64,000 nucleotides of DNA from Thermohalobaculum sp039816045 (GTDB lineage: Bacteria > Pseudomonadota > Alphaproteobacteria > Rhodobacterales > Rhodobacteraceae), in the NCBI GenBank assembly GCA_039816045.1, contig JBCBYB010000002.1:124001-188000 (forward strand). Direction: 5' to 3'. Under the pieces are notes generated by a model. That model did no database searches. It was not told the origin of the DNA and saw only the letters and a program-made list of their open reading frames with translations. Positions 21,124 through 28,762 of the stretch are shown piece by piece; positions within the stretch are counted from its first letter, which is position 1, and each line of letters begins with the position of its first letter. The translations under genes were made by a program, and so were the position numbers.

Positions 21124-21675
21124 CTACCGCGGGCTGCGCTTGGTCAGGATCCGCTGCAGCGTCCGGCGGTGCATGTTGAGCCGCCGAGCCGTCTCGGACA
21201 CATTCCGGTCACAGAGCTCGAAGACCCGCTGGATATGCTCCCAGCGCACCCGGTCGGCCGACATCGGATGCTCGGGCGGCGGCGGTTTCTGCTCGCCCGT
21301 GGTCCGCAGCGCTTTCTCGACGTCATCGGCATCGGCCGGTTTCGCGAGATAGTCCACCGCACCGATCTTCACGGCAGCGACCGCCGTCGCGATGGCGCCG
21401 TAGCCCGTCAACACGATCACCCGACTGTCCGGGCGCCGCTCCCGCAGCGCCTCGACCACATCCAGACCGTTGCCGTCCTCCAGGCGGAGATCCACCACCG
21501 CATAAGGTGGAGGCGCATCGCGCGCGACGGCGAGCCCTTGGGCCACGCTCTCCGCGAGCACCGGCTCGAACCCACGCCGCTCCATCGCGCGGGCCAGCCT
21601 CTGGCGGAAAGGCTGATCGTCGTCCACCAGCAACAAGCGGTTGTCTTCGCCGATCTCCGCAAGCGCATCACTCAT
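21124..21675 (-). CDS. regA: Response regulator RegA/PrrA/ActR
   Basis: This 183-residue global redox response regulator, phosphorylated by RegB, controls photosynthesis, respiration and carbon- and nitrogen-fixation genes in purple bacteria. The receiver domain has the acidic pocket at D18-D20, phospho-acceptor D62 (VVDLRLEDG) and lysine K112. A proline-rich linker (PPPPEHP, about 129-135) and a Fis-type helix-turn-helix at the C-terminus (NVSETARRLNMHRRTLQRIL) complete the RegA layout. It lies 101 bases downstream of the SenC gene, with which it is probably co-transcribed, and regB is divergent. This matches the classic reg locus order. Confidence 0.96.
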   Translation of the reverse strand: MSDALAEIGEDNRLLLVDDDQPFRQRLARAMERRGFEPVLAESVAQGLAVARDAPPPYAVVDLRLEDGNGLDVVEALRERRPDSRVIVLTGYGAIATAVAAVKIGAVDYLAKPADADDVEKALRTTGEQKPPPPEHPMSADRVRWEHIQRVFELCDRNVSETARRLNMHRRTLQRILTKRSPR

Positions 21676-21776
21676 CCGACTGTCCCTCAGGCTGCGGGCG
21701 TGGCACTCGCCCTTTTTTTCTTAGGTATTGCCACAATAAAATTTTCCAGAGCGGCCCGGATGTCAAATCGCCGCTC

Positions 21777-22388
21777 CTAGCTGCCCTGCAAAATCCGCGC
21801 GACCTCGCCGGCCATCTCTTCTGGTGGGAAGCCATTTCGGAAGACCGCAGCCACACCGTCCGGTCGCATGAAGTAGGTATAGGCTGTGTGGTTCATCAGA
21901 TATTCGGCCGCGCTGTCCGGCATATCCACACGGTCATAGTAGACCTTGTAGGCCTCGGCGACCGAACGGATCTCCTCCTCGGTCCCCGTGAGCCCGATCA
22001 TCTCCGGGTGCATCGCTTCGGCATAGCCCGCGAGCGCCTCTGGCGTATCGCGCGCGGGATCCACGGTGACGAAGACCGGGGTCACCTCATGGCCCTGTTC
22101 GGCGAGCATCATCGCGGCATCCACCATCACTTGCGCGTCGATTGGGCAGACATCCGGGCAAAAGGTGTAGCCGAAATAGATCAGCGTCGGTCCGTCGATG
22201 ACATCCGTTTCGGTCATCCGTGAGCCGGTGTGGGCGGTCAGTTCGAACGGTCCGCCGAACTCCGTGTCGCCTATGGCCAGGGCCGCCGGTGAGCGCGGCA
22301 CCTCCTCGGGCGAGAGAAGCAGCCACCCGGCGACCGCGGCGATTGCCAACATCGAGCCGGCCGCCAGCGCGTAAACCAGATTCTTCAT
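21777..22388 (-). CDS. senC: SCO1/SenC (PrrC) copper chaperone
   Basis: This 203-residue membrane-anchored thioredoxin-fold protein delivers copper to cytochrome c oxidase. An N-terminal helix (about 5-26) anchors it in the inner membrane facing the periplasm. The copper ligands are C77-x3-C81 (YTFCPDVCPID) and H167 (LMNHTAYTYF). I began at ATG 22388; upstream codons to 22451 lie in the regB promoter region and lack support. It sits between regB and regA as in Rhodobacter (senC/prrC), where it also affects redox signalling by RegB. Confidence 0.95.
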   Translation of the reverse strand: MKNLVYALAAGSMLAIAAVAGWLLLSPEEVPRSPAALAIGDTEFGGPFELTAHTGSRMTETDVIDGPTLIYFGYTFCPDVCPIDAQVMVDAAMMLAEQGHEVTPVFVTVDPARDTPEALAGYAEAMHPEMIGLTGTEEEIRSVAEAYKVYYDRVDMPDSAAEYLMNHTAYTYFMRPDGVAAVFRNGFPPEEMAGEVARILQGS

Positions 22389-22524
22389 GCTCGACCTCCT
22401 GTGGCTCCACCGCCTAGAAGGTTCCTCTGCGCCGGCAAGACAAGCCCTCACACGGGGTCGTGATGCCGCATCGCCTCAAATCTGCAATCTTTCCGCGAGC
22501 GCAAACCGCGATACACTCCGCCCA
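22389..22524. promoter_or_regulatory. Divergent promoter region of senC-regA and regB
   Basis: These 136 bases separate the starts of the divergent senC-regA and regB transcription units and must hold both promoters. In relatives this interval is autoregulated by RegA. I could not identify a RegA site with confidence because the known consensus is loose, and no clear sigma-70 hexamer pair stands out. Confidence 0.45.
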
Positions 22525-23970
22525 ATGACACAGCTCGGACCCTCGCCCGGCTTCTTCGACACGCGCGCCCGCGGCGACTGGGTGCGCCTGCGCACGCTCG
22601 TGGTGCTGCGCTGGATAGCGATCACAGGGCAGAGCGGCGCCGTCCTGTTGGCGCACAAGGGACTCGACTTCGAACTGCCGCTCGGGCTGTGCGCCCTGGT
22701 GATCTCGGCAGCCGTCACCGTGAACCTGATCGCCTACATCGTGCACCCGGCTGAAAAGCGGCTCTCTGAGGCCGGCACCTGGGCATCTCTCGCCTTCGAT
22801 CTCACCCAGCTGACGGTGCTGTTGATGCTGACGGGTGGGCTCAACAACCCGTTCGCCGTGCTGATCCTGGCGCCGGTGACGATCTCTGCGACGGCCTTGC
22901 GGTTGCGCTCGACCCTGGCGCTCGGACTGATCGCACTGATCGCGATCCCGGTGATGGGCTCGTTCTACCTGCCGCTTTATCAGGCGGGCGGCGTGCCGCT
23001 CGAGGTCCCGGCGCTCTTCCGCAAGGGGCTGGCGGCGGGGCTGGCGATCGGCGTTGTGTTCCTCTCGCTCTACTCCAGGCGCGTCACGGTCGAGGTCTTT
23101 CGCATGTCGGAAGCGCTCTCGGTCACCCAGATCGCCCTCTCGCGTGAGCAACGGCTGGCGGCCATCGGCGGCGTTGCCGCAGCCACCGCCCATGAGCTCG
23201 GCACGCCCTTGGCAACGATCAAGCTGGTGGCCGGGGAACTGGCGCGGGAGCTCAAAGACGACCCCGATCTGGCCGAGGACGCCCGGCTGATCCGTGAGCA
23301 GGCCGCGCGATGCGGAGAGATCATGGCCGATCTCTCCCGCACCGGCCGGGATGACGCGCATGTTCGCCACGCCCCGATCAGCGCAGTGATCGAGGAGGCG
23401 GCCGCGCCCCATGCCGACCGCGGCAAGCAGTTGGTCATCCGCTACAACGGATTGCCGGTCGACCGCAGCGGGCCCGAGCAGCCGGAGGTGTTGCGCAGTC
23501 CGGAGCTGGTCCATGGCCTGCGCAATCTCATCCAGAACGCGGTGGATTTCGCCGAACAAACCGTTTGGATCGACATGTCCATTCGCCAGGGCGCGGTCCG
23601 AATTGCGATTGGCGACGATGGCAAGGGCTTCGGGCCCGACATCCTGCCCCGGCTGGGCGAGCCTTATGTGACCACCCGCGCCCATGGGGCACGGCCCGCG
23701 GGCGAAACCTATGAGGGCATGGGGCTCGGCCTCTTCATCGCCCGCACATTGCTTGAGCGCACCGGCGCGCAGGTCTCCTTTGCCAATGGCACTGATTCGC
23801 GGCGGCGGGCCGGAGCGAACACGTTGCCCGCAGAGGTCGCATTGCCTCCGGGCGCTATCATCGAGCTGGTCTGGCCGCCGGGTCGCCTTGTGGCCACGCG
23901 GGATGCGGTGCGAGGACCGCTCGGACGGAACCGGCCCGCACTCGGCTCCGCAGAAGTGGCGGGGGAATGA
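22525..23970 (+). CDS. regB: Redox sensor histidine kinase RegB/PrrB/ActS
   Basis: This 481-residue membrane kinase senses respiratory/quinone redox state and phosphorylates RegA. Six hydrophobic segments fill residues 25-190. The fully conserved ubiquinone-binding heptapeptide GGLNNPF is at 104-110. The phosphorylated histidine is H223 in TAHELGTPLA, and the redox-active cysteine is C263 in ARCGEIMADL. Both match the spacing of the Rhodobacter protein. The ATPase domain has N, G1 (DDGKGFGPD) and G2 (GMGLGLF) boxes. I used ATG 22525 because upstream codons to 22387 overlap the senC promoter. The kinase should therefore be fully functional. Confidence 0.96.
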   Translation: MTQLGPSPGFFDTRARGDWVRLRTLVVLRWIAITGQSGAVLLAHKGLDFELPLGLCALVISAAVTVNLIAYIVHPAEKRLSEAGTWASLAFDLTQLTVLLMLTGGLNNPFAVLILAPVTISATALRLRSTLALGLIALIAIPVMGSFYLPLYQAGGVPLEVPALFRKGLAAGLAIGVVFLSLYSRRVTVEVFRMSEALSVTQIALSREQRLAAIGGVAAATAHELGTPLATIKLVAGELARELKDDPDLAEDARLIREQAARCGEIMADLSRTGRDDAHVRHAPISAVIEEAAAPHADRGKQLVIRYNGLPVDRSGPEQPEVLRSPELVHGLRNLIQNAVDFAEQTVWIDMSIRQGAVRIAIGDDGKGFGPDILPRLGEPYVTTRAHGARPAGETYEGMGLGLFIARTLLERTGAQVSFANGTDSRRRAGANTLPAEVALPPGAIIELVWPPGRLVATRDAVRGPLGRNRPALGSAEVAGE

Positions 23971-23981
23971 TCCAGAGATGT

Positions 23982-23997
23982 TTAACAGATCGTTAAC
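23982..23997. promoter_or_regulatory. CtrA-type binding site upstream of the DivL-like gene
   Basis: The sequence TTAACAGATCGTTAAC is an exact match to the full CtrA site TTAAC-N5-GTTAAC (equivalently TTAA-N7-TTAA), the cell-cycle/motility regulator's target in alphaproteobacteria. It is centred about 87 bases before the kinase start codon. A further half-site-like GTTAAG occurs near 24028. Direct control by CtrA is inferred from the match and position. Confidence 0.65.
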
Positions 23998-24076
23998 CGC
24001 GAATGGTTTAGGTTTGTCCACAGCGTGTTAAGGTGGTGCGTCCGAAGAACCGTGGCGAGATGGTGTTGGGGGAGAC

Positions 24077-26485
24077 TTGCTAGCGTCGACTTATGCACTT
24101 TGGGCCTCAGCCGGGGCCGCGATCGCCGTGTTGACCGCCATCTACATGGTAGCCAGTGCGCGGCGCGTCTCCGCGCAGTCGTTTCCCGAAGGGAGCGTTG
24201 ACCCACCGGTATCCCTCGGCGGAGATCTTCTGCTCTGTGTGTCGGCCGCCCTGCGTCAGCGGCTCGGGTCGCAGGTTGCGCATGAGGGCCTGCCTGCGGT
24301 CGCGCGTCTGTTCGGCGCCGAAGCAGACGCGATGCAGCGCACCGTCCGGCGGGTCCAGAACTCCGGCGAAGCGCACCGAGAGATCTTCTGGACTTCCGAG
24401 GACGTCCCCCTTGAGCTCTTTGTCTACCCGCGCGGCGGCCGGATATGCATCGAGATCCATGACGGCAGTCTCCTGCGTGAGGCATGCGCTCGCAGAAGCG
24501 CCGCGGCCGAAGCCGGAACCGAGCGCGCCGAACCGTTGCCCGCACCGTTGGCAGCATTGCCAGCACCCAAACAGCCTATGGCGGAGGGCGTGTCGACCCT
24601 CACCGGTGCCGGTGCCATCGCCTTGTGGATGCGCAGTGCCGAGGGCGAAACCCTCTGGTCAGAGGGGACGATCCGCTTTCCGCAGGGCACCGTCAGCGCG
24701 GGCGATCTCATCGACCTTATAAGCTTGCGGGCGCCACCGGAGACGGCGCCAGCCCGCGCGGTCCAGAGCCACCGGCTTGAGGTGGTCCGGGGATCCACCA
24801 TTCTCCCGGTTTCGGTTCTTGAGATCGAGAACCCAGACGGCACCCGGACCGGATACGGCGTCGATGCGACCCACGCCGCCTCTGCCGAGCGCACCCTCAG
24901 CCGCTTCGTTCAGACAATGACGGAGACCTTCGCGCATCTGACCGTGGGGCTCGCCATCTTCGATCGCAATCAGACGCTTGCGCTTTTCAACCCGGCCGCT
25001 GTGTCGATGTGGCAGCAAGATCCCGCCTGGCTCGCCCGTCGGCCATCGCTTCGCGAGATCCTCGACCGGCTCCGCAGCACCCGCCGCGTTCCAGAGACGC
25101 GGGACTACCACGCTTGGCGGGATCAGATCCTCGGGCTTTTCGACGATACCGAGCGGGTGGACTACGAGGAGCTTTGGGCGCTTGCCGACGGGTCGTCGAT
25201 CCGTGTGTTGGCGCGCCCGCACCCCCATGGCAGCCTTGCGCTGATCTTCGATGACGCGACCGAACGGATGCGGCTCGAGCGGCGCAACCGCCATATGGAC
25301 GACCTGATCAACTCGACACTGCAGAACCTCAAGGAGGGACTTGCCGTGTTCGCGCCGGACGGGACATTGCAGTTTGTCAACGAGGCTTTCCACGGGATCT
25401 GGGACACGGACGCCGATCAAGTCACGTTGAACATGCATGTCTCGGATCTCTGTGCTCTCTGTTCCCGGCTCACGGTTGAGGTGGAGGTCTGGGATCGGAT
25501 GGTGACGTTTGCCACAGGCGAAGAGAACCGCCGGGCCTGGACGGCCCGCATTTCGCTCGGCTCCGGGCAGATGCTCGGGGCTAGGTTTGCGCCCTTGCCC
25601 GACGGCTCCACGATGGCGCTCTTCGCCGATGTGACCGACAGCGAGCGGATCGCGGCGGCGCTGCGTGACCGCAACGAAGCACTGGAGGCCGCCGAGCAGA
25701 TGCGCTCCGCGGTGCTCGATCAGATCAGCCACCGCCTGCGCACCCCGCTCAACACCATCTTCGGCTTTGGCGAGCTGTTGTCGTCCCCCCGGTTTGGGGA
25801 ACTGACCGAGCAGCAAGAGCGCTATGTCGGAGGGATCTTGGAAGCGGCCTCACAGCTTCTCGACACCATCAGCGCCGTCACAGAAGTCGCCTCGCTGCAG
25901 ATCGATCCCTTAGAGGGTGAACAGGACGGCCCTGGGGTGGAGGAGGTCTTTGAGACCACCATCGGCCTCCTGGAGCGGCGCGCCGTCGAAGGCAACCTGT
26001 CCGTTGGTGTCGAACTCGGCAGCGCCATCGGCCTGCTCGATTGTTCCCCCGTTCGGCTCCGCCAAATCGTGTTCAACCTGACCGCCGATGCGATCCATCG
26101 CTGCCCTGAAGGAGGAGAGGTTTTGCTGACGGGCCTGCGCGAGGAGGATGGCACGGTCGAGATTGCGACGGTCGAGACGCTCCCGCCACGCACGCCGTAT
26201 CAGGCGCCGACCGATTGGATCGAGATCAACAGCCTCACGCTTTCGCTGGTGCGCCGGTTGGTTGCAGCGGAAGGCGGAACAGTCGCGGTGCGCCCTGATG
26301 AGACGGGCGAGCGTGCGCGCATCGTCTGCCGCTTCCCAGAACCGACGGCAGCCTATCCCGACCCGTCCTCGCTGCTGCCCATGTACGGAGGCGAAGACAC
26401 AGATCTCGGGATACATGTCCAGGGCGGCCCAGCGGACCCCAGGGATCCGATCGACCCGAGCGAACCGCCAAACAATCCGGTCTGA
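24077..26485 (+). CDS. divL: PAS-domain histidine kinase, DivL-like
   Basis: This 802-residue protein has an N-terminal transmembrane helix (about 9-28), a long variable region, and at least two PAS-like segments (about 285-395 and 405-530). A dimerisation helix carries H552 in ISHRLRTPLNTIFGFGELL. The ATP-binding domain is eroded: the N box reads NLTADAI, and the expected D-x-G-x-G of the G1 box is replaced by VETLPPRTP. It starts with TTG at 24077 after a GGGGGAG site, as no ATG fits. Position upstream of tsaE, amgK, murU and addBA, and the reactive residue falling next to that of Caulobacter DivL (Tyr550), point to the DivL family, which acts on CckA-ChpT-CtrA. Assignment is by architecture and synteny, not by database search. 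Confidence 0.65.
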   Translation: MLASTYALWASAGAAIAVLTAIYMVASARRVSAQSFPEGSVDPPVSLGGDLLLCVSAALRQRLGSQVAHEGLPAVARLFGAEADAMQRTVRRVQNSGEAHREIFWTSEDVPLELFVYPRGGRICIEIHDGSLLREACARRSAAAEAGTERAEPLPAPLAALPAPKQPMAEGVSTLTGAGAIALWMRSAEGETLWSEGTIRFPQGTVSAGDLIDLISLRAPPETAPARAVQSHRLEVVRGSTILPVSVLEIENPDGTRTGYGVDATHAASAERTLSRFVQTMTETFAHLTVGLAIFDRNQTLALFNPAAVSMWQQDPAWLARRPSLREILDRLRSTRRVPETRDYHAWRDQILGLFDDTERVDYEELWALADGSSIRVLARPHPHGSLALIFDDATERMRLERRNRHMDDLINSTLQNLKEGLAVFAPDGTLQFVNEAFHGIWDTDADQVTLNMHVSDLCALCSRLTVEVEVWDRMVTFATGEENRRAWTARISLGSGQMLGARFAPLPDGSTMALFADVTDSERIAAALRDRNEALEAAEQMRSAVLDQISHRLRTPLNTIFGFGELLSSPRFGELTEQQERYVGGILEAASQLLDTISAVTEVASLQIDPLEGEQDGPGVEEVFETTIGLLERRAVEGNLSVGVELGSAIGLLDCSPVRLRQIVFNLTADAIHRCPEGGEVLLTGLREEDGTVEIATVETLPPRTPYQAPTDWIEINSLTLSLVRRLVAAEGGTVAVRPDETGERARIVCRFPEPTAAYPDPSSLLPMYGGEDTDLGIHVQGGPADPRDPIDPSEPPNNPV

Positions 26486-26574
26486 CGCTTGGGATTGCGA
26501 CGAAGGCTGGCCGCGTCCCGACATCCGCGATATGGCTGACGGCGATGCAACCCGCCGGCCCAGATACCGCCAAC

Positions 26575-27054
26575 ATGACCACTCACCGCATGCTCGAGCT
26601 TGCCGACGAAGCGCAAACCGCTGCGCTTGGACGGGCGCTTGCCGGCGCTCTGGCGAAGGATGATCTGGTGCTGCTGTCCGGCCCGCTTGGCGCGGGGAAG
26701 TCCGCCCTTGCGCGCGCAATCATCCGGACCCGCCTTGTTGATCCGCAGGCAGATGTGCCCTCGCCGAGCTACACCTTGGTCAATGTCTACGGGCCACCGA
26801 ATGGATCTGCGATCTGGCATGCGGATCTCTATCGGCTCTCGGATGCCAGCGAGGTCTACGAACTGGGGCTGTTCGATCCATTGGACGCCCTCGTGCTGGT
26901 CGAGTGGCCCGAACGCGCCGCTGGGGAATGGCCCGCGCGCCGGTTGGAGATTGCCCTTACTCCCGAAGCGCATGCGGATGCCCGCAGGGCCGAGGTGACC
27001 TCTTTCGGTTCCGACTGGGAGGCTGTGATGACCGCAGTCGCGCCGTGGGGCTGA
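26575..27054 (+). CDS. tsaE: tRNA threonylcarbamoyladenosine biosynthesis ATPase TsaE
   Basis: This 159-residue P-loop protein is needed, with TsaB, TsaC and TsaD, for the t6A modification at position 37 of ANN-decoding tRNAs. The Walker A motif is GPLGAGKSALARAII. Switch-like SPSYTLVNVY and the DLYRLSD segment of the family follow, and VEWPERA is the typical late motif. I chose ATG 26575; an ATG ten codons upstream at 26545 is possible but adds unconserved residues. It is the first of a tight series with amgK, murU and addBA. Confidence 0.93.
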   Translation: MTTHRMLELADEAQTAALGRALAGALAKDDLVLLSGPLGAGKSALARAIIRTRLVDPQADVPSPSYTLVNVYGPPNGSAIWHADLYRLSDASEVYELGLFDPLDALVLVEWPERAAGEWPARRLEIALTPEAHADARRAEVTSFGSDWEAVMTAVAPWG

Positions 27055-27083
27055 CCGCATCGGACCCAGAGCGGGCGAACGCC

Positions 27084-28058
27084 ATGAACGCGTTCGCCGA
27101 AGCCGCTGGGTGGGGCGGGGCAACCTGGGAGCCCATAGCGGGTGACGCCTCCAATAGGCGCTACCACCGGCTCTCGCGGGCAGGGCGTTCCGCCATCCTC
27201 ATGGACGCGCCCGTCGAGCGCGGTGAAGATGTCCGCCCCTTCGTCGCGATAACCGAGGTGTTGCGCGCCAGGGGTCTCTCCGCGCCCGAGATCTTGGCCG
27301 CCGACCGTGGCCAAGGCCTGCTGCTGCTCGAAGACCTCGGGGATACGCTCTTCGCTCGCGTTTGCGCTGGTGATCCGTCGGTCGAACCGGAGCTTTACGG
27401 GGCGGCAGTGGACCTGCTCGCCAGCACGGTGGCTCCGGCCCCCGAGATCCCACCCTATGACAGCGGCGTTCTGGCGCGGGAGAGCCGGCTTGCCATCGAA
27501 TGGTATGCCGAGGACCAGACCCTCGCGAACGAGCTCCCGCCTCATATGGCCACGGCCCTGTCTCAGGTCTCGGAAGATCGATCCGCCCTGGTCCTGCGCG
27601 ACTATCATGCCGAGAACCTGATCTGGCTGCCTCAGCGTGACGGCGTCGCACGGGTCGGATTGCTCGATTACCAGGACGCGCTGATCGGGCATCCGGCCTA
27701 TGATCTTGTCTCGCTTCTTGAAGATGCCCGGCGGGACACCACGGCAGAGCTGCGCGAGAGCATGATCTCCCGCTATCTTGCCCGGCGTCGCGATTTTGAT
27801 GCCGCCAGCTTTCGCGCCGCCTATGCCGCCCTTGGCGCCCAGCGCAACCTCAAGATCATCGGGATCTTCGCGCGGCTCTGCCTGCGCGACGCCAAGCCAC
27901 GCTACCTCGCCCTGATCCCACGGGTTTGGGATCATTTGATGCGGGACCTTGCACACCCGTCGCTTTCGGAGGTCCAGGCGGTGGTCCAGCACCATATGCC
28001 GGCGCCCGAACCCGCAGCACTAGACCGCTTGGCCGCCCAAGCCGGGAGCCGCGGATGA
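27084..28058 (+). CDS. amgK: Anomeric N-acetylglucosamine/N-acetylmuramate kinase-like phosphotransferase
   Basis: This 324-residue aminoglycoside-phosphotransferase-fold protein matches AmgK, which phosphorylates the anomeric carbon of MurNAc/GlcNAc during peptidoglycan recycling. Recognisable parts are GDASNRRYHRL at the N-terminus, GLLLLEDLGD, the catalytic loop LRDYHAENLIWL, and GLLDYQDALIGHPAYDLVSLLED. The pairing with the adjacent MurU-type gene, overlapping by an ATGA, supports the AmgK-MurU salvage pathway that bypasses de novo UDP-MurNAc synthesis. Start choice is uncertain: ATG 27084 is used, but a GTG at 27045 overlapping tsaE is also plausible. Confidence 0.85.
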   Translation: MNAFAEAAGWGGATWEPIAGDASNRRYHRLSRAGRSAILMDAPVERGEDVRPFVAITEVLRARGLSAPEILAADRGQGLLLLEDLGDTLFARVCAGDPSVEPELYGAAVDLLASTVAPAPEIPPYDSGVLARESRLAIEWYAEDQTLANELPPHMATALSQVSEDRSALVLRDYHAENLIWLPQRDGVARVGLLDYQDALIGHPAYDLVSLLEDARRDTTAELRESMISRYLARRRDFDAASFRAAYAALGAQRNLKIIGIFARLCLRDAKPRYLALIPRVWDHLMRDLAHPSLSEVQAVVQHHMPAPEPAALDRLAAQAGSRG

Positions 28059-28762
28059 CGACACCCCGCTCCGCCATGATCCTCGCGGCGGGCTACGGAA
28101 CCCGTATGGGCGCACTCACGGCCGACAGGCCGAAGCCACTCATCTCGGTTGCGGGCCAGACGCTGATCGACCGCACCCTCGATCTGGTGGCGAAGGCAGG
28201 CATCCCGGAGGCCGTGGTCAACCTCTACTACCACGGCGAGATGATCCGCGCGCATTTGGCGACGCGTTCCGCGCCCTCAATCCGCTACTCCGAGGAGCCC
28301 GATCTGCTCGACACTGGCGGAGGGCTCGTGGCAGCGCGCGGTCTTCTTCAGGGCCCGGTCGTGGCCGTCGCAAACTCCGACGCGGTCTTCGCAGGGCCGA
28401 ACCCGCTGACAGTGCTTGCCGCCTCGGGCCTGCCAGCCGGCGCGAAGGCTTGTCTGCTGATGGTCGAACACACCGGCGCCCGAGGCTATACCCGACAAGG
28501 CGATTTCTTCGCGGATGGCATGGGTTTGCAGCGCCGAGGCGATGCCGATCATGCGCCGTTGATCTACACGGGCGTTCAACTCCTGGGGCTCGACGCGCTT
28601 GACGGCGCGCCTGCGGGCGCGTTCTCCACCAATCTGATCTGGAACCGACTGATTGCGGAGGGAGCGATCGCTCATGCCGTCTACCCGGGGCTTTGGGTGG
28701 ATGTCGGCACTCCGGACGGGATCAGGGAAGCCGAAGCCACATTGGCCGAGGCATCGGAGTGA
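28055..28762 (+). CDS. murU: N-acetylmuramate alpha-1-phosphate uridylyltransferase-like protein
   Basis: This 235-residue nucleotidyltransferase fits MurU, which makes UDP-MurNAc from MurNAc-1-phosphate. The signature is AMILAAGYGTRMGALTADRPKPLI (G-x-G-T-R-M with the following RPKPL). Later come ANSDAVF with a metal-binding aspartate and YPGLWVDVGTPDGIREAE near the end. Its ATG overlaps the amgK stop. Its stop overlaps the GTG of addB in a GTGA junction, so the genes are translationally coupled. Substrate is inferred from the amgK partner; a related sugar-phosphate role cannot be excluded by sequence alone. Confidence 0.85.
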   Translation: MTTPRSAMILAAGYGTRMGALTADRPKPLISVAGQTLIDRTLDLVAKAGIPEAVVNLYYHGEMIRAHLATRSAPSIRYSEEPDLLDTGGGLVAARGLLQGPVVAVANSDAVFAGPNPLTVLAASGLPAGAKACLLMVEHTGARGYTRQGDFFADGMGLQRRGDADHAPLIYTGVQLLGLDALDGAPAGAFSTNLIWNRLIAEGAIAHAVYPGLWVDVGTPDGIREAEATLAEASE

